NCBI GenBank assembly: GCA_017458005.1
Contig: JAFTGH010000020.1
Span: 1 to 64,000, forward strand
Direction of reading: 5' to 3'
Length of the DNA stretch: 64,000 bases
From: Prevotella sp.
Lineage (GTDB): Bacteria; Bacteroidota; Bacteroidia; Bacteroidales; Bacteroidaceae
Within the stretch, counting starts at the first letter, position 1. Each line of letters opens with the position of its first letter. Shown in pieces: positions 17,459-26,168 of the stretch. The notes under the pieces were generated by a model. The model saw only the letters and a list, made by a program, of their open reading frames with translations. It did not search any database and was not told the DNA's origin. A program made the position numbers and the translations under genes.

Positions 17459-18124
17459 TCAACGATACACGAAGTAAGTGCCACCGTCACTTTGGCAATA
17501 CTTGCGAAGGAGTTGTTGGATGAAGCGAGCATTATCCGTGACACGCTGTTCATCACCATCATAACCGTTGATGAGGACAACGAGATGACGAGTATTGATG
17601 CCTATCTTCGTACGCTCATGGTCACTGGTGGGAGTTCCAACTCCACCCTGGGCGTCCCGATAGACTGGTAGTCCTTGGATATTGATAGGACCACGACCGA
17701 TTCCCTCATAAGGTTCTCCTTCACGACCAACTCCCAAGGTCAGCGTATCACCCACAAACTTATCAGCATCGAAACCACCGATGCTGTAGCCATAGGCAAT
17801 AGAGGCAAGGTTGATGAGGTCGACCAATGTGTCAATCTGATAAAGTTCCTTTCCTTGGAGCATTCGGCGAATCAATGCCTCAGAGGCAGGACGATAGCGA
17901 GAGGGATCCTTGCCACATGCCTTATAGACACGGCGAGTAGCGGCAATACCACTCATCTCCTTCAGACTCTCGGTCGTCAGTTCCGCACGATAGCGTTCCG
18001 CTAGTGCATGAATCTCATCCCATAATCCTCTTGAGTAAGGAGTGTTCACCACCTCTGCCTCCACACATGCCCCGACGAACCCAGGGCAAACGGTCTCTAT
18101 TTCTTGTGAAACGATTACTTTCAT
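17459..18124 (-). CDS. B3/B4 (phenylalanyl-tRNA synthetase-like) domain protein
   Basis: 221 residues matching the stand-alone B3/4 domain family (COG3382-like). Supporting stretches are SGIAATRRVYKACGKDPSRYRPASEAL and LVDLINLASIAYGYSIGGFD, with GINTRHLVVLINGYDGD near the end. In PheRS beta chains this domain contributes to editing, and stand-alone copies are presumed to bind or edit aminoacyl-tRNA or small substrates. It follows the BtuC-like permease by 19 bases, so it is co-transcribed with an uptake system; the reason is not known. Confidence 0.8.
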   Translation of the reverse strand: MKVIVSQEIETVCPGFVGACVEAEVVNTPYSRGLWDEIHALAERYRAELTTESLKEMSGIAATRRVYKACGKDPSRYRPASEALIRRMLQGKELYQIDTLVDLINLASIAYGYSIGGFDADKFVGDTLTLGVGREGEPYEGIGRGPINIQGLPVYRDAQGGVGTPTSDHERTKIGINTRHLVVLINGYDGDEQRVTDNARFIQQLLRKYCQSDGGTYFVYR

Positions 18125-18143
18125 ATCTCAATAAGTAATGGAT

Positions 18144-19178
18144 TTATTCACCAACCTCATCCTTTCTGCGTCGGAACAGGACACTGGCAATAACAGGGGC
18201 TCCCACCAATGCCGTAACACTATTGACAGGCAATGCTCCCTCGAAACCCGGCATACGGGCGATGAGATTACAGAGCAAGGCAAGAGCGGCACCAGCCAGC
18301 AGCGTGCCTGGCATCAGAATACGATGGTCACTGCTACGGAAGATGGCACGACAGAGATGCGGTACGGCAAGCCCGATAAACATGATAGGTCCACAATAGG
18401 CGGTGACAATTGCCACCAATACCCCCGAGCAGAGGATGACCAGCATACGGGCACGACGGATGTTCAACCCCAAGTTACGGGCATAGCCATCACCCAAAAG
18501 CAACAGGTTCATCGTCTTCGCCAGCAGCATACTCAAAGGTAACAGGATTGCCATCAAAACGACAAAGAGCACCATCTGGTTACCTGACACCCGCGAGAAA
18601 GAGCCCAAGCCCCATACCACATACGCCTTGATATCCTCCTCTGCGGAGAAGAACTTCAAGACACCGATGATGGCAGTGGCGAGATAACCAATCATCACAC
18701 CTATTATTAATAAGGTGACATTCCCTTTCACTTTCTGTGACACGTAGAGGATCAATGCCATGACGGCAAGAGAACCGATGATAGCCGCTATCGACATGGC
18801 GACATCACCCAGATACCCTAAACGGCTCAAGGCGACACCGCCTAACGAGCCCGACATCAAGACGACACAGGCAACACCTAAGGAGGCACCATTGGAGATA
18901 CCTAATACAGAAGGACCAGCAAGCGGGTTGCGGAAAACCGTCTGCATCTGTAGACCACTCACGGCAAGACCAGCACCAGCCACCATTGCCGTCAGAGCCT
19001 GTGGCACTCGTGAACTCCAGATGATATTACGATGAATCTCCGATACCTCCTGACTACCTATCAGTGTAGCCACCACCTCACCAACAGGTATCTTGACGGT
19101 ACCTAACAACAGGTTGAGCACAAACAAAAGGACAATGCCCAAGAACAGTAACAGGTAGGAGGCAATACGGTTTCTCAT
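18144..19178 (-). CDS. btuC: FecCD-family ABC transporter permease, probable cobalamin permease
   Basis: 344 residues, polytopic, with the FecCD signatures GLAVSGLQMQTVFRNPLAGPSVLGIS-type block (about residues 67-92), GMSLGVACV-like segment, GPIMFIGLAVPHLCR and GALPVNSVTALVGAPV. It is an inner-membrane permease for siderophores, haem or corrinoids. It overlaps the substrate-binding protein gene by four bases (ATGA). The neighbouring cobalamin genes favour corrinoid import. No ATPase gene is adjacent, so the complex needs a BtuD encoded elsewhere. Confidence 0.88.
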   Translation of the reverse strand: MRNRIASYLLLFLGIVLLFVLNLLLGTVKIPVGEVVATLIGSQEVSEIHRNIIWSSRVPQALTAMVAGAGLAVSGLQMQTVFRNPLAGPSVLGISNGASLGVACVVLMSGSLGGVALSRLGYLGDVAMSIAAIIGSLAVMALILYVSQKVKGNVTLLIIGVMIGYLATAIIGVLKFFSAEEDIKAYVVWGLGSFSRVSGNQMVLFVVLMAILLPLSMLLAKTMNLLLLGDGYARNLGLNIRRARMLVILCSGVLVAIVTAYCGPIMFIGLAVPHLCRAIFRSSDHRILMPGTLLAGAALALLCNLIARMPGFEGALPVNSVTALVGAPVIASVLFRRRKDEVGE

Positions 19179-20344
19179 CGCAGCAACTGATAATATTTAG
19201 GTTGATAGTCTTTCTCGACCAACTCTGGATGGAAAATAGCAAGCAGGTCTTTCAACACCACGTCCGGCTCGACTGGCGTAGACTCATAATAGGCTGTCTG
19301 CTTCATATTGCAATAGATGACATGCTTTTCCTTGAAAGCCTTGAACAATTCATTGCGAGGCTCAGAAGCCTTCAGCGCATCATACGAGAACTCATCCGGA
19401 TAACTGTTCAGGATACGCCAGTAGTCAGCATTCGCCGCCATGGCATACATCTGCTCAAACTCGATATTAGAGCCACCCGTATCGTCATTCTTCACGATAT
19501 AGTCGGCACCAGCGTCACGGAACAACTGGGCGAGGAAATTCTTACCTCCTACCGCATACCAGTTGCCGCCATGCATCTCCCCGCTGAAGACCGTTGGACG
19601 GAAAGATGCCTTAGCGGCAAGAGTCTTAGCATCGTTATATCGTTGCTCGATACCCTTGAAGCATTCATTGGCTTCCTTCTCCTTTCCTAGGAACATGCCC
19701 ACGAACTTCACCCACTCGGCTTGTCCTAAGGGGTCGAGTTCCTTATATCCCAGATGAGGCACAAGGGTGATACCCGTCTCTTTGATGGCATCATAGCCAC
19801 CACGCTTGAAAGGCGAGATGAAGATCAGTTCGGGATTAGCGGCAAGAATTAATTCAGTATCGAAGTTGCCTTCCATACCAATCTTCACGATACTACCGTC
19901 CTTCACCCTTTTCCTGATATCCTTATTAAAGAGATTTTTCGTTCCTGTGATACCCTTGACGACATCATGCGCATCAAGTGCCGTAAAATTTGAGAGTTGC
20001 AACATCGTCATCACAATGGTACGCTCTACTGGCACCTCCACCTTGGTATATCCCTCTGGTGTCTCTGCATCACTCCCTTTTGGCACCAAAGCGAACTGAT
20101 AACTCACAGGCATCTTGTCTTCGTCTTTCTGCGGATCCGCCACATCCACCAGACGGACTCCGTTCTCCAAGTATTTTACGGTAAACCCTTTGGCATACTG
20201 CGGACGAATCAGACTTGCCGAGTCTCCTGTATAAGAGACCTCATTGACTCCACCAGTAGACTTCTTACCACCACATGACACTAATAATAAGGACAGCAAG
20301 AGCACTGCCCATTCATATCTCTTCCGTTTCATACTTCTCATCAT
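19175..20344 (-). CDS. btuF: Periplasmic substrate-binding lipoprotein, BtuF/FepB type
   Basis: 389 residues. Signal peptide with lipobox LLVSC and a GGKKSTGG tail, lacking the acidic export signal, so it should face the periplasm. The core shows RTIVMTMLQLSNFTALDAHDVVKG and ELILAANPELIF, typical of the PeripBP_2 fold that feeds FecCD permeases. Translationally coupled to the permease. Corrinoid binding is inferred from context; a ferric chelate is possible. MKRKRYEW four codons downstream is an alternative start. Confidence 0.85.
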   Translation of the reverse strand: MMRSMKRKRYEWAVLLLSLLLVSCGGKKSTGGVNEVSYTGDSASLIRPQYAKGFTVKYLENGVRLVDVADPQKDEDKMPVSYQFALVPKGSDAETPEGYTKVEVPVERTIVMTMLQLSNFTALDAHDVVKGITGTKNLFNKDIRKRVKDGSIVKIGMEGNFDTELILAANPELIFISPFKRGGYDAIKETGITLVPHLGYKELDPLGQAEWVKFVGMFLGKEKEANECFKGIEQRYNDAKTLAAKASFRPTVFSGEMHGGNWYAVGGKNFLAQLFRDAGADYIVKNDDTGGSNIEFEQMYAMAANADYWRILNSYPDEFSYDALKASEPRNELFKAFKEKHVIYCNMKQTAYYESTPVEPDVVLKDLLAIFHPELVEKDYQPKYYQLLR

Positions 20345-20377
20345 CTCACATTAACGACTTATAACCTAATGTCGGTA

Positions 20378-20408
20378 CAAAGGTAACAATAATTTTTGTC
20401 ATTTCAAA
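20378..20408 (-). promoter_or_regulatory. Promoter of the btuF-btuC unit
   Basis: -7 box TACCTTTG (20378-20385) and -33 TTTG (20405-20408) on the minus strand, 19 bases apart. It overlaps the divergent promoter of the DUF4923 gene. No riboswitch fits in the short leader of about 30 nt. Confidence 0.65.
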
Positions 20409-20425
20409 AGAAATATGTATCTTTG
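20395..20425 (+). promoter_or_regulatory. Promoter of the DUF4923 gene
   Basis: -33 TTTG (20395-20398) and -7 TATCTTTG (20418-20425) with a 19-base spacer. The -33 regions of the two divergent promoters interlock. Confidence 0.65.
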
Positions 20426-20463
20426 CAGGATAACTTTGACATATTATATATAAATAGACGATT

Positions 20464-21078
20464 ATGAAAAGAATCAAAACGACCCTCGTAGCCGCTGCCC
20501 TGCTTATCACAGCAGGCATCGTGGTAACATCATGTGGAGCAGGAACCTTGTTGCAAACCCTTGGCAGTGGAGGCACTCTCGCCAATGCGTTCACCAGTGT
20601 TATAGGACTTGATAAAGTCACTCAACGGGGACTTGTAGGTACTTGGAGATACGATGGTCCCGGCTGTGCGTTTACCAGCGAGAATTTATTGGCAAAGGCA
20701 GGTGGCGAGGTGGCAGCCACCAAGATAGAACAGGAATTAAAGCCCTATTTCGACAAGACAGGACTGACAGCCCAGAACACCTATGTCACTTTCAATGAGG
20801 ATGGTAAGTTTACCGCCTCTATTGCAGGCAAGTCGTTCAGTGGCACTTGGACCCTTGAGGAGTCGACTGCAAAGGTCACTATGAAGGGGCTCCTGCTCAC
20901 CATTAACTGCTATGCCAAGCGTGAGTATGGCGGTATCGCCCTGCTCTTCGAGTCGAAGAAACTACTTAACGTCCTTCAGATACTTGCCGCTATGAGCGGT
21001 AATGATACCGTTCAGAAGGTTGGTGAACTCTCGAAGAACTACGACGGTATTCGCCTCGGCTTCGACATGAAGAAGTAA
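20464..21078 (+). CDS. DUF4923 family lipoprotein
   Basis: 204 residues with a lipobox VVTSC near residue 24. The core (LVGTWRYDGPGCAFTSENLLAKAGGEVAA, about residues 58-86, and later FNEDGKFTASIAGKSFSGTW) fits DUF4923, a lipocalin-like family common in Prevotella and relatives. It is probably an envelope lipoprotein of unknown function. Eight bases separate it from the patatin gene, so they are likely co-transcribed. Confidence 0.8.
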   Translation: MKRIKTTLVAAALLITAGIVVTSCGAGTLLQTLGSGGTLANAFTSVIGLDKVTQRGLVGTWRYDGPGCAFTSENLLAKAGGEVAATKIEQELKPYFDKTGLTAQNTYVTFNEDGKFTASIAGKSFSGTWTLEESTAKVTMKGLLLTINCYAKREYGGIALLFESKKLLNVLQILAAMSGNDTVQKVGELSKNYDGIRLGFDMKK

Positions 21079-21086
21079 CGCCAAGG

Positions 21087-21935
21087 ATGAGAAAAGGACT
21101 GGTACTAGAAGGTGGAGCCATGCGTGGCTTATGGACCGCCGGGGTGACGGATGTGATGATGGAGCATAACATCTACCCCGATGGCTTAATAGGTGTGTCG
21201 GCAGGTGCCGCCTTTGGTTGTAATATCAAGTCCCGGCAGATAGGTCGTGCCATCCGCTACAATACCCGTTTCGCCAAAGACCCACGCTATAGCGGACTGC
21301 GCTCGTTGCTGAAGAGCGGCGACTATTTCAATGCGGAGTTCGGCTACCACGTCGTGCCCAAGCAATATGACCTCTTCGATGACAATGCTTTTGAGCAGAA
21401 TCCCATGGAGTTCATTGTAGTATGCACGGATGTAGAGACAGGGGAAGCCGTCTACCAGCCCTTAGAGAAAGCCGACTATGACACCTACGAGTGGATACGC
21501 GCCTCCGCCTCTATGCCGCTAGCCTCGAAAGTGATTGAACTGGGAGGCAGGAAACTCTTGGATGGTGGGGTCGCTGACTCCATCCCCTTGGAGTATTTCG
21601 AGTCACTGGGCTACGACCGCAACGTGGTCATCCTCACCCAACCAAAAGGATTTGTCAAAGAGCCTAACAAACTGATGCCCATTATGCGTATCGCCCTGCG
21701 GAAATACCCCAACATGGTCCAAGCGATGGCACAGAGGCATGTCATGTACAACCAAGAACTGGCTTATGTGGCGGATGCTGAGACGAAAGGACGCTGTCTC
21801 GTCATCCGACCTGACGAGAAAATCCCCATCGGACATATCTCTCACGACCCTGAGGAGATGCGCCATGTCTATGAGATAGGACGAGCGGTCGGCGAACGCT
21901 ATATTGAACAAATCAAGGAATTTTACCATCTTTAA
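21087..21935 (+). CDS. Patatin-like phospholipase
   Basis: 282 residues with the oxyanion glycine motif LEGGAMRGLWTAG, the nucleophile elbow GVSAGAAFG and the catalytic Asp in DGGVADSIPL. The Ser-Asp dyad enzymes hydrolyse acyl chains from phospholipids. No signal peptide, so probably cytosolic or peripheral. A paralogue of the same length lies 700 bases away on the other side of trmD. Confidence 0.88.
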   Translation: MRKGLVLEGGAMRGLWTAGVTDVMMEHNIYPDGLIGVSAGAAFGCNIKSRQIGRAIRYNTRFAKDPRYSGLRSLLKSGDYFNAEFGYHVVPKQYDLFDDNAFEQNPMEFIVVCTDVETGEAVYQPLEKADYDTYEWIRASASMPLASKVIELGGRKLLDGGVADSIPLEYFESLGYDRNVVILTQPKGFVKEPNKLMPIMRIALRKYPNMVQAMAQRHVMYNQELAYVADAETKGRCLVIRPDEKIPIGHISHDPEEMRHVYEIGRAVGERYIEQIKEFYHL

Positions 21936-21955
21936 TATTTAATGTTTAATCTTTA

Positions 21956-22633
21956 ATGAGAATAGACATCATCACTGTATTGCCCGAAATGCTGGAGGGC
22001 TTTGTTCATGAGAGTATACTGGCTCGTGCCGAGAAGAAAGGACTTGCCGAGATACGGCTGCATAACCTACGTGACTATACACTCGACAAATGGCGCCGTG
22101 TGGACGACTACCCATACGGAGGCTCGGCAGGTATGGTGATGCAGTGCGAACCCATCGACCGCTGTATCACGGCACTGAAAGCAGAGCGCGACTATGACGA
22201 GGTCATCTTCACCTCACCAGACGGTGAACGTTTCGACCAGCACATGGCAAACGAGTTGTCGATGAAAGGCAATCTCATCATCCTTGCAGGACATTATAAA
22301 GGAGTTGACCAAAGAGTACGTGACCATCTGATTACCAAGGAGATATCAATCGGTGATTTCGTATTGACAGGAGGCGAGTTAGTAGCCGCAATGATAGCCG
22401 ATGCCATCGTAAGAGTAGTACCTGGTGTCATTGGTGACGAGCAGTCGGCATTGTCCGATTGCTTTCAGGACGATCTCCTCGCCGCTCCCATCTACACCCG
22501 ACCTGCCGACTACAAAGGATGGAAAGTTCCTGAGATCCTACTCTCAGGTAATGAGTCAAAGATACGAAACTGGGAATTAGAGCAAGCGATGGAACGCACC
22601 CGCAAACTCAGGCCAGACCTTCTGAAAGAATAA
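21956..22633 (+). CDS. trmD: tRNA (guanine-37-N1)-methyltransferase
   Basis: 225 residues, normal for TrmD. The SPOUT-knot motifs [16 protein letters not shown] and [17 protein letters not shown] are present, as are [18 protein letters not shown] and the C-terminal [13 protein letters not shown]. It uses SAM to methylate G37 and so prevents +1 frameshifting. It lies outside the usual ribosomal rpsP-rimM-trmD-rplS group. The 3' end overlaps the convergent patatin gene by 26 bases. Confidence 0.95.
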   Translation: MRIDIITVLPEMLEGFVHESILARAEKKGLAEIRLHNLRDYTLDKWRRVDDYPYGGSAGMVMQCEPIDRCITALKAERDYDEVIFTSPDGERFDQHMANELSMKGNLIILAGHYKGVDQRVRDHLITKEISIGDFVLTGGELVAAMIADAIVRVVPGVIGDEQSALSDCFQDDLLAAPIYTRPADYKGWKVPEILLSGNESKIRNWELEQAMERTRKLRPDLLKE

Positions 22634-23456
22634 AACGCTCACCCAACTGGAACCCTTCTTCATAGAGGCGTTCCAGTTTTTCCACATCCTCACAGATACG
22701 TCCCACCTCCAAGGGACGCTCTGGGCGAATAACGATAATCTCGCCCCAGTCCTCCATGCGCTCTATCAGGTCGAGTTGCTTGTTATACTCCTCCGTCCGA
22801 CGACTCAACGCCACACGCAGACGAGGATAGTTCCGATAGATAAACTTAGGTATCTTGACATCTGGCTCAGAGGAGCGATAACCACGATTACGCGTCAGCA
22901 CCACCACGTTCTCCTGATGCCCTGTGTCGATGGCACGCACAATGGGAATGCTGTCAACGATACCACCATCCAACATCGGAATACCATCGACAGTCGTGAT
23001 TTGCGCCACGAAAGGCAGTGAACTGGAAGCCTTCACAATCTGTGTCAATCGCTGATGGTCATGTTTCTCTGAGAGATACATGGCGCGTCCTGTCTTACAA
23101 TTCGTCGTGACAGCCTCGAACACGGCAGTATTACGCTCATAGGCATCATAGTCGAAGGGCACTATCTCGTTGGGAAAACGCTCGTAGAGGATATTGGGGT
23201 CGAAGATACTGCCATTGACTATCAGACTCCTCAACGAGATATAGTCGTATTTCTGCAGCATGTCGATATTAGACCAACGGGCTCGTCGGGGCTGGTGGCT
23301 CATATACGACAAACCATTACAGGCACCAGCCGACACGGCAACGACATAAGGGAAATACACCTCATGCTTCATGAACGCATCAAGCACTCCAGAGGTAAAG
23401 ACACCACGCATGCCCCCACCCTCAAGAACCAGTCCTGTGTTGGATGTTATTTGCAT
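22608..23456 (-). CDS. Patatin-like phospholipase, paralogue
   Basis: 282 residues from [14 protein letters not shown]. The motifs are [22 protein letters not shown] (Ser nucleophile) and [10 protein letters not shown] (Asp). The start is the ATG at 23454-23456. A longer frame to 23573 would cross the TACCTTTG promoter box at 23476-23483 and is rejected. Clear paralogue of the patatin at 21087. Confidence 0.88.
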   Translation of the reverse strand: MQITSNTGLVLEGGGMRGVFTSGVLDAFMKHEVYFPYVVAVSAGACNGLSYMSHQPRRARWSNIDMLQKYDYISLRSLIVNGSIFDPNILYERFPNEIVPFDYDAYERNTAVFEAVTTNCKTGRAMYLSEKHDHQRLTQIVKASSSLPFVAQITTVDGIPMLDGGIVDSIPIVRAIDTGHQENVVVLTRNRGYRSSEPDVKIPKFIYRNYPRLRVALSRRTEEYNKQLDLIERMEDWGEIIVIRPERPLEVGRICEDVEKLERLYEEGFQLGERFILSEGLA

Positions 23457-23475
23457 TTTAATGCTTTTTATGATG

Positions 23476-23483
23476 CAAAGGTA
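23476..23483 (-). promoter_or_regulatory. -7 box of the second patatin gene
   Basis: TACCTTTG on the minus strand, with a leader of about 15 nt to the ATG at 23456. It fixes the start codon and lies 22 bases from the divergent pepP box. Confidence 0.6.
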
Positions 23484-23505
23484 GTATAATCTCATAAATA
23501 ATATG

Positions 23506-23513
23506 TACCTTTG
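23506..23513 (+). promoter_or_regulatory. -7 box of pepP
   Basis: TACCTTTG, followed by a leader of about 35 nt to the ATG at 23551. Confidence 0.6.
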
Positions 23514-23550
23514 CAAGGTTATTTGGACAATCAAACCGAAATATTGATTT

Positions 23551-24948
23551 ATGTTTAGCAAAGATACATACATTCAGCGCCGTGCTGAACTCAAGAAACT
23601 GGTAGGTGAAGGCATCGTCGTGCTCTTTGGCAATAACGAGGCACCATGCAACTATCCAGCCAATAGTTATGCCCCTATGCGTCAGGACTCGTCGTTCCTA
23701 TATTATTTCGGACAACACCGTGACGGACTGGTGGGAGTCATTGATATTGACAACGACGAAGAGACACTCTTTGGAGATGATATCGACGTAGAGGATATCG
23801 TATGGATGGGATTTACCCCGTCTGTCGCTGACCTTGCCACAGAGGTAGGCATCACGAAGACAGCGCCAATGGAAGCCCTTACCTCCGTATGCCATCATGC
23901 CATTGCTGCACAAAGGACCATCCATTTCCTGCCTCCCTATCGCCATGACACCAAGATACAGATCATGGACCTGTTAGGTATCCATCCTGCAAAGCAAAAG
24001 GAGGCGGCGTCTCTCAAACTGATACATGCCGTTGTGAAGATGAGAGCCACGAAAGAGCCACAGGAAATCGCCGCTATCGATCGTGCCTGTGATATTGGCT
24101 ATGCCATGCATACCACCGCACAACTACTTATCAAGCCAGGAGTGACCGAGCGTTTCATTGGCGGACAGGTGGACGGTATCGCCCGTTCCCTTGCTAACGG
24201 TACGAGTTTTGCCACGATATTCAGCCAGCATGGTGAGATCATGCATGGCAATCCCTCGGACGCAAAACTGGAGGCAGGTCGCCTTGCCCTTTGTGACGCA
24301 GGCTGTGAGTTGGACGACTATTGCAGCGACCACACCCGTACGATGCCTGTCAATGGAAAGTTTGACCAGCGTCAACTGGAAATCTATTCTATCGTAGAGG
24401 CATGCCACGACTATGTGTTAGAGGTGGCGAAGCCCGGTGTGAAATATATGGACGTGCATTTTGCCGTATGTCGCATGATGACGGAGAGACTGAAAGAACT
24501 CGGTCTCATGAAAGGCGATACCGATGAGGCAGTTCGTGCTGGAGCCCATGCGATGTTCCTGCCTCACGGACTGGGGCACATGATGGGAATGGATGTTCAC
24601 GACATGGAAGGTCTCGGACAAATCTATGTGGGCTTCGACGAGGAGACCCGTCCTAACCTTGAGCAGTTTGGCACCAACTGTCTGCGCATGGGGCGCCGAC
24701 TGGAGGAGGGCTTTGTGGTCACCGACGAGCCAGGCATCTATTTCATTCCTGCCCTCATCGATGAATGGAAGGCAAGTGGACATTGCAAGGAGTTCCTGGA
24801 CTTCGACAAGTTAGAGACCTACAAGAACTTCGGCGGTATCCGCATCGAGGATGACGTGTTGATTACGAAGGACGGTTGCCGCTTCTTGGGTACGAAGCGC
24901 ATTCCGTACCATCCTCACGAACTGGAAGAATATATGAGTAATAATTAA
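23551..24948 (+). CDS. pepP: Xaa-Pro aminopeptidase
   Basis: 465 residues: an AMP_N domain (about 1-150) and an M24 pita-bread domain. Dimetal ligands are visible: Asp in LCDAGCELDDYCSDHTR (two), His in LPHGLGHMMGMDVHD, Glu in VTDEPGIYF and Glu in GGIRIEDDVLIT. The enzyme removes an N-terminal residue before proline. No signal peptide; cytosolic. A C1 peptidase gene follows 14 bases downstream. Confidence 0.93.
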   Translation: MFSKDTYIQRRAELKKLVGEGIVVLFGNNEAPCNYPANSYAPMRQDSSFLYYFGQHRDGLVGVIDIDNDEETLFGDDIDVEDIVWMGFTPSVADLATEVGITKTAPMEALTSVCHHAIAAQRTIHFLPPYRHDTKIQIMDLLGIHPAKQKEAASLKLIHAVVKMRATKEPQEIAAIDRACDIGYAMHTTAQLLIKPGVTERFIGGQVDGIARSLANGTSFATIFSQHGEIMHGNPSDAKLEAGRLALCDAGCELDDYCSDHTRTMPVNGKFDQRQLEIYSIVEACHDYVLEVAKPGVKYMDVHFAVCRMMTERLKELGLMKGDTDEAVRAGAHAMFLPHGLGHMMGMDVHDMEGLGQIYVGFDEETRPNLEQFGTNCLRMGRRLEEGFVVTDEPGIYFIPALIDEWKASGHCKEFLDFDKLETYKNFGGIRIEDDVLITKDGCRFLGTKRIPYHPHELEEYMSNN

Positions 24949-24962
24949 AAATAAAAAAGACA

Positions 24963-26165
24963 ATGAGAAAGATTTTAACCCTTGCGCTACTCGCCTTTGT
25001 GGCAGTAGGCGCACAAGCGGAGGATAAGAAAGACTCCGAAAACAAGAACAAGCCCGTGTTCACGGTCGTGAAGGAGAACCCTATCACTTCTATCAAGGAC
25101 CAAAACCGCTCAGGCACGTGCTGGGACTACTCTACCCTCTCTTATTTCGAGGCTGAGATTCTGAAGAAGACTGGTAAGACGTATGACCTCTGCGAGAGTT
25201 TCGTGGCTAACAAGACTTATATGGACCGTGCCGTTCAGGTGGTACGCCTGCACGGTGACTGCCAGTTTGCACAGGGAGGCTCCGCTTACGATGTGCATTA
25301 CGTACTGCAGAACTATGGTATCTGTCCTGAGGACGCTATGCCTTTCCCTGGTTCCCTGTATGGCGACTCCCTCAACAACTTCAATGAGTTCTTCTCCCTG
25401 TTGGAGCCATACGTGGACGCAGTGGCAAAGAACAAGGCAAAGAAGATATCCCCCCAGTGGAAAGTCGGTCTGCAGGGCATCCTCGACGCCTATCTCGGCA
25501 AGTGTCCGGAGACCTTCACCTATGAGGGCAAGACCTACACCCCGAAGACCTTCGCTGCTAGCCTTGGTCTCGACTGGAACGACTATGTAAGCATCACCAG
25601 TTACACCCACCATCCTTTCTATACCGCTTTCCCTGTCGAGGTACAGGACAACTGGCGTAACCCGCTCAGTTATAATGTGCCGATGGACGAGATGATGCAG
25701 ATTATCGACAATGCCATCATGCAGGGCTATACCGTAGCATGGGGTGGTGATGTCTCTGAGGATGGCTTTACCCGCAAGGGACTCGCCTATGCTATCGACA
25801 CCAAGAAGACGGAGAGCCTGCAGGGCTCTGATATGGCTCGCTGGCTGAAACTCTCTTCCGCCAAGAAGCGTGACCTCATCGACTCACTCGGTTGCACCGT
25901 TCCAGAGATCATTCCCACACAGGAGCAGCGCCAGGAGCGTTACGACAACTGGGAACTGACCGACGACCACGGCATGCTGATCTACGGTATCGCCAAGGAC
26001 CAGAACGGCAAGGAGTATTATATGGTGAAGAACTCATGGGGTGAGAGTGGCGACTACAAAGGTATCTGGTATATGACCAAGACCTTCATCGCCGCTAACA
26101 CGATGGACTATACCGTCAACAAGAATGCCATCCCCAAGGATATCCGCAAGAAACTCGGACTGTAG
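24963..26165 (+). CDS. Exported C1 (papain/bleomycin hydrolase-like) peptidase
   Basis: 400 residues with a signal peptide ending VGAQA. The catalytic set of the PepC/bleomycin-hydrolase branch is present: Gln and Cys in DQNRSGTCWDYS, His in DDHGMLIYG and Asn in VKNSWGES. Usual members are cytosolic; this one is exported, as is frequent in Bacteroidota, and probably trims peptides in the periplasm. Three bases separate it from recJ. Confidence 0.9.
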   Translation: MRKILTLALLAFVAVGAQAEDKKDSENKNKPVFTVVKENPITSIKDQNRSGTCWDYSTLSYFEAEILKKTGKTYDLCESFVANKTYMDRAVQVVRLHGDCQFAQGGSAYDVHYVLQNYGICPEDAMPFPGSLYGDSLNNFNEFFSLLEPYVDAVAKNKAKKISPQWKVGLQGILDAYLGKCPETFTYEGKTYTPKTFAASLGLDWNDYVSITSYTHHPFYTAFPVEVQDNWRNPLSYNVPMDEMMQIIDNAIMQGYTVAWGGDVSEDGFTRKGLAYAIDTKKTESLQGSDMARWLKLSSAKKRDLIDSLGCTVPEIIPTQEQRQERYDNWELTDDHGMLIYGIAKDQNGKEYYMVKNSWGESGDYKGIWYMTKTFIAANTMDYTVNKNAIPKDIRKKLGL

Positions 26166-26168
26166 CAA

